A stretch of DNA of 64,000 bases from Prochlorococcus sp. MIT 0604 (GCF_000757845.1 NZ_CP007753.1:186001-250000), one strand, 5' to 3'; shown: positions 20,448-31,274, numbered from the stretch's first letter. Notes: generated by a model not told the origin, from the letters alone. Numbers and translations are program-made.

Positions 20448-21314
20448 TTAATTAATATAACGCATACTCAAATCAATCCAATTACTTTTGGTGATTGAAG
20501 AACTTGTTGAAATCAAATCAATACCTTTTATTAGATATTTACTAATTTCTTGAGGGTTTATTCCAGAAACTTCTATTATCAAATTTTTATTGACTTCTTT
20601 TTGGAGACTATTAATTGATAACTCTCTTAATTCTTGAACGTTTTTTTTGATTATTTCAGGACTAAGTTCATCTAATAAGACACTATCCGCTCCTGCTAAT
20701 ACTGCTTCTTTTGCCTGGTCGATATTTTCAGCTTCAATTATGATATGAGTTGTAAAAGGCGAATTTAGGCGAATATTTTGTACTGCATTCTTAAGATTAT
20801 CTGTCCATGCAATATGATTTTCTTTGATCATAGCAGCATCGTATAATCCCATTCTATGATTCACCCCACCTCCGCATTTGAATGCATATTTTTCAAATAT
20901 TCTTAAGCCAGGAGTCGTTTTCCTAGTATCTGCTAATTTTATATTTGTGCCTTCTAATTTATCTGTAAGATTCTTTGTATATGTTGATATTCCAGATAAA
21001 TGCATTGCTATATTTAAGCTGATCCTTTCACTAGCGAGTAAACTTTTTGAAGGCCCATATATTTCTAAGAGTTTTTGATCTTTAACAAATTTATCTCCAT
21101 CAGAGATATTAAATTTTGGACTGATTTTTAAATCAATTTTTCTAAAAATTTCTTTTATAATTTCAACCCCGCAGAATATACCCTCTTCTTTTGCAATCCA
21201 ATATGCATGACCATTCTCTTCTGTAATAGAGGAACTTGTAAGATCTCCCCTACCTATATCTTCATCGATCCAATTATCAATGATTTTACTTATTATTGGA
21301 GTATTTAAATCCAC
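20448..21314 (-). CDS. nadC: Nicotinate-nucleotide pyrophosphorylase (quinolinate phosphoribosyltransferase)
   Basis: Makes nicotinate mononucleotide from quinolinate and PRPP in NAD synthesis. The 288-residue protein shows DEDIGRGDLTS near residue 18, the active-site LADTRKTTPGLR, YAFKCGGGVNHRMGLYDAAMIKENHI and the barrel strand ADSVLLDELSPE. The start is GTG at 21314. It lies between mnmE and argS, all on the minus strand. Confidence 0.95.
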   Translation of the reverse strand: MDLNTPIISKIIDNWIDEDIGRGDLTSSSITEENGHAYWIAKEEGIFCGVEIIKEIFRKIDLKISPKFNISDGDKFVKDQKLLEIYGPSKSLLASERISLNIAMHLSGISTYTKNLTDKLEGTNIKLADTRKTTPGLRIFEKYAFKCGGGVNHRMGLYDAAMIKENHIAWTDNLKNAVQNIRLNSPFTTHIIIEAENIDQAKEAVLAGADSVLLDELSPEIIKKNVQELRELSINSLQKEVNKNLIIEVSGINPQEISKYLIKGIDLISTSSSITKSNWIDLSMRYIN

Positions 21315-21396
21315 TAAACTAAGAAATAATTAATTAATAAAAATTAAACTGAAGTTAGAGAATCAACTATATATCACTATGTAATTTAACTCAAAT

Positions 21397-22779
21397 TTAT
21401 TTACCAATACAAAACTTAGAAAAAATATTATCTAGAAGTTCCTCTGTTAATTCTTGACCAGTTATTTTAGATAAGTTTTGAATTCCATCTCTCAGTTCAA
21501 TTGATAACAAATCAAATGGCAATTTATGTTCAATTATTTCATCAGTATCATTTAAATTAGATAAGCAAGCAGACAAATTTGTTAGATGTCTTTCGTTTAA
21601 AAATATATTGATATTTTCTACTTGTTTTAATCCGCATTTTTTTATAATTGTGTCTATTAATAATCTTTCACCATCATTATTCTTAATACTCATAAGAATT
21701 GTGTTTTTTAACTCATTTGAATTAATATTTTTGCAATCAATTAAATCTTTTTTATTACCCAAAATAGTAATTAATTTTTCTTTGGGAATTTCTTGTATTA
21801 TTTTTTTGTCTTCTTCATTAAATCCTTCTTCAAGACTATAAATATAAATTATAAAATCTGACTCTTTTATTTTCCCAAAACTTTTTTTAATTCCAATACT
21901 TTCAATTTGTTCATGAGTTTCTCTTATGCCAGCAGTATCAATTATTTTCATTGGAATATCATTAATAGTTAAATTAACTTCAATAACATCTCTAGTTGTT
22001 CCATGAATATTAGTTACGATTGCTTTCTCTTTTTTTGCAAGCAAATTTAATAAAGAGCTTTTACCAACATTTGTTTTACCTATAAGCGCAATGGATATTC
22101 CATTGTGAATATATGAATTTCTTTTTGCATTTTCTATTAGTAATTCTATTTTTTCTTTGACTTTTATAATGTTTTTTAGATATTTGGTGTAATCAAAATC
22201 TGTGAAGTCTTCTTCAAAATCAACTCTTGCTTCTATTTCGCAAAGTTGATTAATAAGGTCATTTTTAATATCATCAATTTTTTTCTTTATTTCTCCTTGA
22301 ACCCCGCTAAAGGCTAACTCTGCTGATCTGGTATTGCTTGCATTAATTAATTGATTAATCGACTCGGCTTGAGTAAGGTCTATTTTCCCATTAAGAAAAG
22401 CTCTTTGACTAAATTCTCCTGGGTTTGCAAGTCTAACTCTAGAATTACTAGATAATAATATCTTTAAAACTTTATTTACTATGATAATTCCGCCATGGCA
22501 ATGAAGTTCAACTACATCCTCTCCTGTGAAGCTATTTGGGGATTTCATCACTAAAATTAAAACCTCATCTATAAATTTATTTTGTTTATTTTCCTGAATA
22601 AAACCACGAAAAACCCTATGTGATTCCCATGCATATTTAGATTTAGTTTGAACAATCTTTTTGCAAGAATTTATTGCGTCTTTCCCTGATACTCTTATTA
22701 TCGCAACTCCTCCCTTCCCAATACTTATAGCTGAAGCAATTGCGGCTATCGTATCTTCTGTAGTAACTATCGAATCCAT
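21397..22779 (-). CDS. mnmE: tRNA uridine-34 modification GTPase MnmE
   Basis: With MnmG it forms the wobble-uridine cmnm5U modification. The 460-residue protein has an N-terminal folate-binding domain (1-120), a helical domain and an inserted G domain with [14 protein letters not shown], the switch TTRDV and DTAGIRET, and NKKD. It ends in the diagnostic CIGK, whose cysteine is catalytic. It is divergent from the DUF2062 gene. Confidence 0.96.
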   Translation of the reverse strand: MDSIVTTEDTIAAIASAISIGKGGVAIIRVSGKDAINSCKKIVQTKSKYAWESHRVFRGFIQENKQNKFIDEVLILVMKSPNSFTGEDVVELHCHGGIIIVNKVLKILLSSNSRVRLANPGEFSQRAFLNGKIDLTQAESINQLINASNTRSAELAFSGVQGEIKKKIDDIKNDLINQLCEIEARVDFEEDFTDFDYTKYLKNIIKVKEKIELLIENAKRNSYIHNGISIALIGKTNVGKSSLLNLLAKKEKAIVTNIHGTTRDVIEVNLTINDIPMKIIDTAGIRETHEQIESIGIKKSFGKIKESDFIIYIYSLEEGFNEEDKKIIQEIPKEKLITILGNKKDLIDCKNINSNELKNTILMSIKNNDGERLLIDTIIKKCGLKQVENINIFLNERHLTNLSACLSNLNDTDEIIEHKLPFDLLSIELRDGIQNLSKITGQELTEELLDNIFSKFCIGK

Positions 22780-22845
22780 CTCTCGCTTTGTTATGGATAA
22801 TTAAGTAAGATTATCAAGAATTTAATTTTGAAATTTTCTTTCTGA

Positions 22846-23289
22846 ATGAGATTTAAAAGAGATATTACCTATAAGAAAATTCTATCATTATTTAGGAGCC
22901 AGAATGGAAGTCCTTTCTTTAATGCTAAAGGTTTAGCTATAGGTGTATTTAGTGGTTGCTTTCCTTTTTTTGGTTTTCAGACTTTAATCGGAGTATTTTT
23001 TGCGAAAATAGCTAAGGGAAATATTGTTCTAGCTGCAATTGGTACCTGGATCAGCAACCCTTTTACTTATATTCCACTTTATTATTTTAACTATAAAGTT
23101 GGTTCGATTTTTTTAAATAATCCTTCTAATAAAATTCTTGAAAAAAGTTTAGTTACTGATGACTTATGGAAACAAGGTAGAATTTTTTCCCTAAAATTAC
23201 TCTTAGGTTCATCTTGTGTAGGTATTTTATTAGCTTTTATTTGCGGCAGTATTGTTTTCTTTATCTACAAGATAAAAAGTAAAAGATAG
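22846..23289 (+). CDS. DUF2062 membrane protein
   Basis: A 147-residue protein with the DUF2062 pattern: an amphipathic basic N-terminus, SPFFNAKGLAIGVFSGCFPFFGFQT, GTWISNPFTYIPLYYFNYKVG and a final hydrophobic helix (about 118-142). Two or three membrane segments are likely. Family members are widespread in proteobacteria and cyanobacteria and have no settled function. It stands alone between the mnmE and rel genes, convergent with rel. Confidence 0.82.
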   Translation: MRFKRDITYKKILSLFRSQNGSPFFNAKGLAIGVFSGCFPFFGFQTLIGVFFAKIAKGNIVLAAIGTWISNPFTYIPLYYFNYKVGSIFLNNPSNKILEKSLVTDDLWKQGRIFSLKLLLGSSCVGILLAFICGSIVFFIYKIKSKR

Positions 23290-23307
23290 ATTGATCTGAT
23301 TTTAAAA

Positions 23308-25617
23308 TTAACTTTGTCCAACTCTGGCAATATCTAAAACATCTGCCATGGATTTAATTTGTTCAATTGTTTTGTGAAGTTGATTATAACTTTCAAGACC
23401 TACACAAAGATTTATAATAGCTGGTTTACCATAAGCAGTTTTAACATTGGCATCACTAACGTTTATACCTTTATCAGATAACCGCATAAGAATATCTTTA
23501 AGAACTCCAACTCGATCAATTACTTCTATTCGTAGCTGAATTGGAAACTTATTATCGCCAGTTTTATTATCTTGATTCCAACCGACAGGTAATCTTCTTT
23601 CTATTGGAATTGGTATTACATTTTCACAATCTTCCCTATGTATAGTTATCCCATGGTTGCCGAGCGACACAGTTCCGATAATATCCTCGCCTGGGAGTGG
23701 GGAACAGCATTTACCTATTCTGTAATCAAGACCTTCTATCCCGGAAATTGGTGATTTAGCTGCTGTATTAGATTGATTAGTGGATAAATTATTATTACTT
23801 TTAAGAGATTTTGCTATTTCAAAGTCAGAATCATTTTTTACATCTTCTGTCTGTAATTTTATTTCTTCTCTTAGTCTGTTTAATACTTGATGCAAAGTTA
23901 AACCACCAAAACCAAGAGATGCAAGAAGGTCTTCAGTAGTTTTTAAATTGCATCGATTTGCAACTTTTTTCATGGCTTCACTAGAAAGTAATGCTTCAAA
24001 ACCGTTTCTACCTACTTCTTTTTCAAGTAAATCTCTACCTCTTTTAATCGTTTCATCACGATGGCTTTTCTTATACCATTGGCGAATTCTATTTTTAGCA
24101 GTTGGCGTAACTACAAAGTTCAGCCAATCCAAGCTTGGAGTAGCATTATTACTTGTCAAAATTTCTATGAAGTCACCATTTTGAAGTGCTGTAGATAATG
24201 GAGAAAGCTTTTCATTAATTCTTATTCCATTACAGTGATTTCCAACTTCAGAATGGATTCTGTAGGCGAAATCTATCGCGGTAGATCCTTTCCTTAAACC
24301 AACAACATCTCCTTTTGGAGTGATTACAAATACTTCTTCATCAAATAAATCTTCTTTAATTGAAGCTAAATAATCATTATGATCCCTTTCATTACCTTCT
24401 TGTTGCCATTCTACTAATTGTCTTAGCCAATTAAATCTCTCGGCATTACTTTTAGCAGGAGAACCACCCTCTTTATATTGCCAATGAGCGGCAATACCAT
24501 ATTCGGCAATTTGATGCATCGAAGTAGTTCTAATTTGAACTTCAATAGGTCGATGTCTTCCAATCACAGAAGTGTGTAAGGATTGATATCCATTGGGTTT
24601 TGGTAATCCTATATAGTCTTTAAATCTACCTGGAATTGGTTTGAAAGTATCATGAACAACTGCTAAAGCTCTATAACAACTATCTGAATTGTCCACGATA
24701 ATTCTTAGGGCAGCAACATCATAAATCTCGTGAAAATGCTTTTGTTGTCTTTCCATTTTGCTCCAGATTCCATAAAGATGTTTTGGCCTTCCTGTTATTT
24801 CAAAATTTTTCAAACCTGCTGAAATTAAGTTTTCCTTCATAAGATTCAAAGTTACTTTTAATCTTTTTTCTCTATCACTTCTTTTAACGGCGATTTGATC
24901 TTTAAGATCTAGATATTCTTTAGGCTCTAGGAATTTAAAAGCTAAATCTTCTAATTCCCATTTAAATCTGTTTATTCCTAGTCGATTAGCTAATGGTGCA
25001 TAAATCTCTCTTGTTTCTCTCGCTATTCTTAGTTTTTTCTCATCATTTAGCCATTCAATTGTTCTCATGTTATGAAGTCGGTCTGCAAGTTTAACTAAGA
25101 CAACTCTGATATCGCTGGCCATAGCCAAAAACATTTTCCTAAGATTTTCAGCTTGTGCTTCAGTCCTGTTGTTAAAGTGAATGCCTCCTAATTTTGTTAC
25201 ACCCTCTACAAGTATTTTTACTTCTAATCCAAAATTTGTTTCTATTTCGGATAAATCAATGCCAGTATCTTCAACTACATCATGTAAAAGGCCTGCAGCA
25301 ATAACAGATGAACTAGCACCTATTTCTTTAAGGAGATTTGCAACAGCAACCGGGTGGATAATGTATGGCTCGCCGCTCGCACGGAATTGTCCATCATGAG
25401 CTTTATAAGCATGTTTAAAAGCCTTTACTATAAGGTTTTGATTCTCTTCATTTTCTTTATTTGATTTTTCAAAATTCTGAATATCTTTAAGAAGCCAATC
25501 GGGAATGTTTATTTGATAATTCAAAGATTCACTTTCATATTTTTTATTTTTAGGCAAAATAGTTTTGGAAACTTCAATTTCGTTTTTTTCTTTTGAATTT
25601 GCAGCTGCCTCGGACAT
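23308..25617 (-). CDS. spoT: Bifunctional (p)ppGpp synthetase/hydrolase, Rel/SpoT family
   Basis: Stringent-response enzyme of 769 residues. The HD hydrolase domain (about 60-220) has the HD pair at 112-113 in LLHDVVEDTG and RLHNMRT. The synthetase domain has GRPKHLYGI and PGRFKDYIGLPKPNGYQSLHT; the RFKD at 331-334 is the type found in bifunctional enzymes, not the EFDD of RelA. A TGS domain (from about 430) and a C-terminal ACT domain (about 695-769) follow. Both activities are therefore expected. It is divergent from the ABC ATPase gene. Confidence 0.96.
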   Translation of the reverse strand: MSEAAANSKEKNEIEVSKTILPKNKKYESESLNYQINIPDWLLKDIQNFEKSNKENEENQNLIVKAFKHAYKAHDGQFRASGEPYIIHPVAVANLLKEIGASSSVIAAGLLHDVVEDTGIDLSEIETNFGLEVKILVEGVTKLGGIHFNNRTEAQAENLRKMFLAMASDIRVVLVKLADRLHNMRTIEWLNDEKKLRIARETREIYAPLANRLGINRFKWELEDLAFKFLEPKEYLDLKDQIAVKRSDREKRLKVTLNLMKENLISAGLKNFEITGRPKHLYGIWSKMERQQKHFHEIYDVAALRIIVDNSDSCYRALAVVHDTFKPIPGRFKDYIGLPKPNGYQSLHTSVIGRHRPIEVQIRTTSMHQIAEYGIAAHWQYKEGGSPAKSNAERFNWLRQLVEWQQEGNERDHNDYLASIKEDLFDEEVFVITPKGDVVGLRKGSTAIDFAYRIHSEVGNHCNGIRINEKLSPLSTALQNGDFIEILTSNNATPSLDWLNFVVTPTAKNRIRQWYKKSHRDETIKRGRDLLEKEVGRNGFEALLSSEAMKKVANRCNLKTTEDLLASLGFGGLTLHQVLNRLREEIKLQTEDVKNDSDFEIAKSLKSNNNLSTNQSNTAAKSPISGIEGLDYRIGKCCSPLPGEDIIGTVSLGNHGITIHREDCENVIPIPIERRLPVGWNQDNKTGDNKFPIQLRIEVIDRVGVLKDILMRLSDKGINVSDANVKTAYGKPAIINLCVGLESYNQLHKTIEQIKSMADVLDIARVGQS

Positions 25618-25671
25618 TTTATATTGCTTTAGATGTATTTTATTTATGTCTAGAAAAATTTGCTATAAATC

Positions 25672-27270
25672 ATGGAAAAAAATAAAGAAAAAATTATTGT
25701 AGTTAAAAATCTTACTGTTAAATATGGTCTAAAACAGCAACCTATTATCAAAAATTTTAATTTGGAAATAGATAGTGGAGATCATTTGGCCATAATAGGG
25801 CCTTCTGGATGTGGAAAGACCACTTTTGCAAAAACATTAGTAAATATATTGCCTGCAAAGGCCACTTCCAAAGGGTATCTATCGATTTCTAATGTAGACC
25901 CTAGGACAATAAACAACAAAGATGCACAATTATTTAGAAGAAAGAATTTTGGATTTATTTATCAAGACTCTATAAAAAAACTTAATCCGCTAATGAGAGT
26001 TGGGGATCATTTATATGAATTATTTAAAACACATGATCAAACTAAATCATCTTTAGCTATTAAAAAATTAGTAAGAGAGGTTTTTCAAAAAGTCGGAATT
26101 GAAGAAAGTAGACTTGATTCTTTCCCACATCAATTTAGCGGCGGAATGAGACAGAGAGTTTCTATAGCAATGGCACTTGCTTTGAAACCTAAATTATTAA
26201 TAGCTGATGAACCTACAACAAGCTTAGATACCAAAACAAGTTTTGAAATTATGCAAGAAATAATTCATCTATGTAATGAATTTGATACAACTTTAATTTT
26301 AATTAGTCATGATATTAATCTTGCAGCAAAGTGGTGTAAAAAAGTTGCAATAATTGAAAAGGGATCGATTGTTGAAAAAGGGAATATATTAGATATTTTT
26401 CAATCACCAAAATCAGATATCGGGAAAAAGTTAGTAAATGCTTCAAAAATAGTATTAGAACCAAATACTAAAAATAATGCTCGAGATGAGGTCGTTCTAG
26501 AGGTAAATAACCTTAGACATTGGTATAAATTTAATTCTTCAATTTTCATTAATAAATGGAATAAGGCTTTAAATGAAGTTAGTTTCAAGTTGTATGAGAA
26601 TGAGACTCTTGGAATAGTTGGTTCTTCAGGGAGTGGTAAAAGTACATTATGTAGGGCTTTAATTGGACTTCTTAAAGTAAGAGGTGGTGAAATCAAAATT
26701 TATGATAAAAATCATGCATCGAAAAAAAATAAATCTTTTAAGAAGAACAATAAAGTGCAAATTATTTTTCAAGATCCTTTTTCAAGTTTGAACCCTAAAA
26801 TGACAATTAAAAGTATTTTGGAAGATATATTTTTTATTCAAAAAATTTCAGATAAAAGAAAAATCGAAAAAGAAATAAGATTAATGTTAAGAAATTTAAA
26901 TCTTCCCTTAAATAATGATTTTTTAACTTCTTATCCTAACCAATTATCTGGTGGTCAATTGCAAAGAATTTCATTAGCCAAGGCGCTATTGTTGAAGCCA
27001 AAAATTTTAATTTGTGATGAGAGTGTAAATATGTTGGATGCTTCAGTAAAAATAGAGATTCTTGAATTACTAAGAGTCTTTCAAGAAAAAATGAATTTAA
27101 CGATTATTTTTATTACCCATGATTTAGGCATTGCTAAAAGATTTTGTAATAGGTTGCTAGTTATGAATCATGGAAAGATAGTTGATGAAGGAGAAAGTTC
27201 TAAAATATTCACTAAAACTCAAAACCCGTATACAAAATCGCTTCTAAATTCCTCTTTAAATCTCATTTAA
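25672..27270 (+). CDS. ABC transporter protein with two fused ATPase domains (oligopeptide/nickel type)
   Basis: 532 residues with two nucleotide-binding domains in tandem. Domain 1 has Walker A GPSGCGKT (43-50), signature FSGGMRQR (155-162) and Walker B LLIADEPT. Domain 2 has Walker A GSSGSGKS (317-324), signature LSGGQLQR and Walker B ILICDESVN, where serine replaces the usual proline after DE. This layout equals a DppD-DppF fusion, as in YejF-like proteins. No permease or substrate-binding gene is adjacent, so its membrane partners must be encoded elsewhere. The 3' end overlaps rluD by 8 bases. Confidence 0.9.
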   Translation: MEKNKEKIIVVKNLTVKYGLKQQPIIKNFNLEIDSGDHLAIIGPSGCGKTTFAKTLVNILPAKATSKGYLSISNVDPRTINNKDAQLFRRKNFGFIYQDSIKKLNPLMRVGDHLYELFKTHDQTKSSLAIKKLVREVFQKVGIEESRLDSFPHQFSGGMRQRVSIAMALALKPKLLIADEPTTSLDTKTSFEIMQEIIHLCNEFDTTLILISHDINLAAKWCKKVAIIEKGSIVEKGNILDIFQSPKSDIGKKLVNASKIVLEPNTKNNARDEVVLEVNNLRHWYKFNSSIFINKWNKALNEVSFKLYENETLGIVGSSGSGKSTLCRALIGLLKVRGGEIKIYDKNHASKKNKSFKKNNKVQIIFQDPFSSLNPKMTIKSILEDIFFIQKISDKRKIEKEIRLMLRNLNLPLNNDFLTSYPNQLSGGQLQRISLAKALLLKPKILICDESVNMLDASVKIEILELLRVFQEKMNLTIIFITHDLGIAKRFCNRLLVMNHGKIVDEGESSKIFTKTQNPYTKSLLNSSLNLI

Positions 27271-28222
27271 CTTTCAGAACACTTAGTAATTTTTGAAAAT
27301 CTAATGGTAATTCTGATTCAAATATCATTTCTTTACCATTTATTGGATGTATAAGTCCAAGCTTGATGGCATGTAAAGCTTGGCCATCTAATTTACAGGG
27401 TAGTTTTTTACATCTTCCATATAATGGATCACCCACAATTGGGTGATTAATGTGAGCGCAATGAACTCTTATTTGATGCGTTCGACCCGTATCTAGTTTG
27501 AAACTCATTAATGAGTAATTGCCAAATCTTTCTTCTAATTTCCAATACGTACAGGCATACCTTCCTGAAGTTTCTTCAACTACTTTATATTTCAACCTAT
27601 TTAATTTATCTCTGCCAATGTGTCCCACTATTTGGCCTTCTTCAGAATTAGGTGCTCCATGAATTACTGCAATATATTCGCGTGATGCTATTTTTTCTTT
27701 AATTTGTTTCTGGAGATTTACTAATGCCTCTTGGCTTTTTGCAACCACCATACATCCGGAGGTGTCTTTATCTAATCTGTGAACAATCCCAGGTCTTAAT
27801 TTCCCATTAATTCCAGGCAGATCTTTACAGTGAAAAAGTAAGCCATTCACTAAAGTTCCAGATTTGTGTCCAGGAGCTGGATGAACTATTAGACCTGATT
27901 GTTTATTGATCACTATGATATGCTCGTCTTCAAAAAGGATATTTAAATCCATTTTTTCAGGTTTCAAATAAATAAGAGGTTCTGGAGGAGGCATCCATAT
28001 TTGAACATTGTCGCCATTTTTTAATGGGGTCTTTGCTTTTGCGGTCTTATAGTTCACAAGTACTAAACCTGAATTTATAAAATGTTGAATTCTTGCTCTA
28101 CTTTGTTCTGGCCTTTTACTTACCAACCATCTATCTAGCCTCATAGGAAGAGGGAGCTCATAAATAATTTCTATAAGCTCACCTTCTCCAATGCCGAAAG
28201 AACTTTGATTATTTAATTCCAT
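27263..28222 (-). CDS. rluD: Ribosomal large subunit pseudouridine synthase, RluD family
   Basis: 319 residues. An N-terminal S4-like RNA-binding domain (about 18-85) precedes the RluA/RluD catalytic domain with GIVHRLDKDTSGCMVVAK, which holds the catalytic aspartate, and RTHQIRVHCAHINHPIVGDPLYG. The target is probably 23S rRNA helix 69, but the RluA/C/D targets cannot be told apart reliably by eye. Its start overlaps the end of rbgA by 10 bases. Confidence 0.93.
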   Translation of the reverse strand: MELNNQSSFGIGEGELIEIIYELPLPMRLDRWLVSKRPEQSRARIQHFINSGLVLVNYKTAKAKTPLKNGDNVQIWMPPPEPLIYLKPEKMDLNILFEDEHIIVINKQSGLIVHPAPGHKSGTLVNGLLFHCKDLPGINGKLRPGIVHRLDKDTSGCMVVAKSQEALVNLQKQIKEKIASREYIAVIHGAPNSEEGQIVGHIGRDKLNRLKYKVVEETSGRYACTYWKLEERFGNYSLMSFKLDTGRTHQIRVHCAHINHPIVGDPLYGRCKKLPCKLDGQALHAIKLGLIHPINGKEMIFESELPLDFQKLLSVLKVK

Positions 28223-29085
28223 AGAGGTACTTCTAAAGCAATTTTACCCAGCATTTGATTTCTAAAATCTTCCAATAACTTATGAGACATTCTCCTTTTA
28301 TCGCCTGAGGTATGTTTTGAAGCTGCTTCGTCGATCCAAGCAGAAGGACTCTTAAAGCCTTTGGAAATATCAACTCCATATCTATTAGATATTTGTTTAA
28401 CTGAGATATTCGCATTCTTATCTTTGTTGAGAGTGGATATAATTTTGATAAATCCAATTGCGACACTCTCTATTTCATAAGCAGCTTCACCAATATCGTC
28501 ACACAGTGCAAGATTAAGTGCTGATTTTTGATCTTCTAAATTTGGAGGTATAACACCAGGAGCATCTAGCAGATCTATACCACTTTCTAATTTTATCCAT
28601 CTTAAATTACGAGTCACGCCTGCTTTCCTAGCGCTATCTACAACTCTTTTTTTTGCAATTCTATTGATTAATGCTGACTTTCCTACGTTTGGAAAACCAA
28701 GTGTAAGGGCTCTAATTGGCCTAATTCGCATTCCTCTAGAGAGTCTTCTATCGTCGATTGAAGACCTAGAATCTTTAGCTGACTTACAAATTTCTTTAAT
28801 TCCTATTCCTCTTTTAGCATCACACCAAAGAGGATATTGATCTCTAGCATTAAACCATTTATTCCAACTATTGATTGTATTAGGGGAGATCATGTCTGAT
28901 CTGTTTATAACAAGAATATGTTTTTTATTATTTATCCATTTATTTAGGTGTGGATGTCCTGTTGACAAAGGAATTCGTGCATCTCTGACTTCTATAACTA
29001 AATCTACTTTATTGATAACTTCAGATAATTTCTTTTCTGCTTTTGCGATATGGCCTGGGTACCATTGGATTTTGGGTATGTCCAC
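28213..29085 (-). CDS. rbgA: Ribosome biogenesis GTPase RbgA/YlqF
   Basis: A circularly permuted GTPase (290 residues) that helps assemble the 50S subunit. The order G4 (NRSDM), then G1 (GFPNVGKSALIN) and G3 (DAPGV) shows the permutation. The N-terminal IQWYPGHIAKAEKKL motif is the family hallmark. The start is GTG at 29085. It forms a pair with rluD, so two large-subunit maturation functions are transcribed together. Confidence 0.95.
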   Translation of the reverse strand: MDIPKIQWYPGHIAKAEKKLSEVINKVDLVIEVRDARIPLSTGHPHLNKWINNKKHILVINRSDMISPNTINSWNKWFNARDQYPLWCDAKRGIGIKEICKSAKDSRSSIDDRRLSRGMRIRPIRALTLGFPNVGKSALINRIAKKRVVDSARKAGVTRNLRWIKLESGIDLLDAPGVIPPNLEDQKSALNLALCDDIGEAAYEIESVAIGFIKIISTLNKDKNANISVKQISNRYGVDISKGFKSPSAWIDEAASKHTSGDKRRMSHKLLEDFRNQMLGKIALEVPLWN

Positions 29086-29298
29086 TTCAATAAATCAAAT
29101 AAAATTTTGTATTTCTTTTAGTTTTTATAAGTTTCAAAAGTATTTACTTCTAAATTTTAGTATAAATTTAATGACTAAAAAATTTTTATAATCGTTAATT
29201 TTTAAAATTTATTAAGGCATAGGTAACAGTAACTACTTTTTAACCCAATAAGCCCAAATTAACGTTAGGGTCTTGAGATTATAAATATAGCTTGTTTA

Positions 29299-30507
29299 AT
29301 GCCAAAATTATCTCTTTCCAGTCTTGATAAGACACATTTAGAAGGAAAAAAAGTTCTTGTAAGAGTAGATTTTAATGTTCCATTAAATGAAGATGGTCAA
29401 ATAACCGACGATACGCGTATTCGTGCAGCGATCCCAACTATTGAATATCTTATTAATCATTCCGCAAAAGTTATTTTATCGGCTCATTTTGGTAGACCAA
29501 AGGGTCAGGTAAATGAAAAAATGAGATTAACTCCAGTAGCAGCAAGATTAGGTGAATTGTTAGGGCAAAGTGTTGCTCTTACTAACAGTTGTATTGGTGA
29601 TGAAGCAGTTGCACAATCAAATAGCTTATCTAATGGAGATGTTCTTTTACTTGAAAATGTTCGTTTTTTTGGTGAAGAGGAAAAGAACGACCAAGAGTTT
29701 GCTAAAAAATTAGCATCACATGCAGATATGTATGTAAATGATGCTTTCGGTGCTGCTCATAGAGCGCATGCTTCAACTCAGGGTGTTACAAATTATTTAA
29801 GTCCCTCAGTAGCTGGATTCCTTTTAGAAAAAGAATTGAAATACCTACAAGGAGCTGTAGATTCCCCAAATCGTCCATTGGCAGCAATAGTTGGAGGATC
29901 AAAGGTTAGTAGCAAAATAGGAGTACTTGATTCTTTACTAGATAAGTGTGACAAAATTATGATTGGTGGAGGTATGATTTTTACTTTTTATAAAGCTAGA
30001 GGTTTAGATGTCGGAAAGAGCCTTGTAGAAGAAGATAAACTCGAGCTTGCTAAAGATTTAGAAGCAAAAGCAAAAGCAAAAGGAGTAGAATTGCTATTAC
30101 CCACTGATGTTGTTTTGGCTGATGAATTTTCTCCTGACGCCAATAGTAAAATATCTCAAATTGATGCAATTAGTGGGAATTGGATGGGTCTAGATATTGG
30201 TCCAGATTCCATTAAAGTTTTTCAGAATGCTCTTGCAGAATGTAAGACAATTATTTGGAACGGTCCAATGGGAGTTTTTGAATTTGATAAATTTGCAGAC
30301 GGTACAAATGCAATAGCTACGACTCTTGCGGACTTAAGTGCTTTTTCTGAAGTTTGTACAATAATTGGTGGTGGAGATTCAGTTGCAGCAGTTGAAAAAG
30401 CAGGATTAGCTGAGAAAATGTCTCATATATCTACTGGAGGTGGGGCTAGTTTGGAACTTTTAGAAGGTAAAACTTTACCAGGTGTGGCTGCGTTAAACGA
30501 CGCTTAG
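29299..30507 (+). CDS. pgk: Phosphoglycerate kinase
   Basis: A Calvin-cycle and glycolytic enzyme, 402 residues. It has the N-terminal [55 protein letters not shown] and the C-terminal nucleotide-binding [15 protein letters not shown] with [14 protein letters not shown]. It stands alone, with a 213-base upstream gap holding its promoter. It ends one base before the exported unknown on the opposite strand. Confidence 0.98.
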   Translation: MPKLSLSSLDKTHLEGKKVLVRVDFNVPLNEDGQITDDTRIRAAIPTIEYLINHSAKVILSAHFGRPKGQVNEKMRLTPVAARLGELLGQSVALTNSCIGDEAVAQSNSLSNGDVLLLENVRFFGEEEKNDQEFAKKLASHADMYVNDAFGAAHRAHASTQGVTNYLSPSVAGFLLEKELKYLQGAVDSPNRPLAAIVGGSKVSSKIGVLDSLLDKCDKIMIGGGMIFTFYKARGLDVGKSLVEEDKLELAKDLEAKAKAKGVELLLPTDVVLADEFSPDANSKISQIDAISGNWMGLDIGPDSIKVFQNALAECKTIIWNGPMGVFEFDKFADGTNAIATTLADLSAFSEVCTIIGGGDSVAAVEKAGLAEKMSHISTGGGASLELLEGKTLPGVAALNDA

Positions 30508-30508
30508 G

Positions 30509-31243
30509 CTATATCTTATCAACAATATCAATGCTCTTTGTGAAAGTAATCATTCCTTCAGGATGAGCAATGATTCCTGACCAAATTTGTATCCCTGGTT
30601 TTAAAGGAGCTCTTGTTATTTTAAAAATCCCTCCAGACGCCAATGGCTCCAATAATATTTCTTGTTCAAACAATGAATTAACTTGATGAGGTTTTATAGC
30701 TCCAGCAATAATTACTTCTTCAAGAGGCTTATTTAGAATTATATCGATATCGTATTTTGAACCAGTAAGAACTCTATCAGGAATATTAAAACTAATATCT
30801 ATTTTTTTATTATCGTTTCTTATAGTGGTGAATAAATTTTTGATAATCCCTTCATCTATTTTCTCATTTACGATTGAAAATAAATAATCAAATTTGGATT
30901 CGAGTATATATATTTCTCCATTAACTATTTTTTCCCCAAAAACTTTTATTCGCAAAATCTCTTCATCTGGAAGATTAGATTTTAATCTTTTGATCTTCCA
31001 TTTGCTTTTAGGGAAATCATTAATGATCTTTGAAAATTGTTTTGGTATATTTTGGTTTTCTTCATTTCTAAAATTTTTTCTAATGAATTCTAAATCTTTT
31101 GCATTTAAGGAGTTTTCTAGATTTCTTATAAAATCAACTTTCAAAGTTTGCGTTATTGCTGAATAGGGAAAAATAAGATAAATAAATAAGTAGAGAAGAA
31201 ATCCTATATTTTTGAATAAGTTTAAATTAAACATATTAATCAT
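30509..31243 (-). CDS. Exported protein of unknown function
   Basis: 244 residues, unrecognised. A hydrophobic N-terminal stretch (about 10-32: NIGFLLYLFIYLIFPYSAITQ) looks like a signal peptide or anchor. The rest is polar, with alternating beta-like segments (for example SKFDYLFSIVNEK, DISFNIPDRVLTGSKYDIDIILNKPLEEVIIAGAI), suggesting a periplasmic beta-rich fold. I recognise no catalytic motif. A second ATG three residues in (31234) is an alternative start. It is divergent from murG across about 30 bases and convergent with pgk. Confidence 0.75.
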   Translation of the reverse strand: MINMFNLNLFKNIGFLLYLFIYLIFPYSAITQTLKVDFIRNLENSLNAKDLEFIRKNFRNEENQNIPKQFSKIINDFPKSKWKIKRLKSNLPDEEILRIKVFGEKIVNGEIYILESKFDYLFSIVNEKIDEGIIKNLFTTIRNDNKKIDISFNIPDRVLTGSKYDIDIILNKPLEEVIIAGAIKPHQVNSLFEQEILLEPLASGGIFKITRAPLKPGIQIWSGIIAHPEGMITFTKSIDIVDKI

Positions 31244-31274
31244 TGGTTATTTTATTCTACTATTTTAGGTTTTT

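Noticed and set aside
29279..29298. TATAAAT just before pgk as its promoter
   Set aside because: It would leave a leader of only about seven bases and has no supporting -35 box; in such AT-rich sequence TATAAAT is common.
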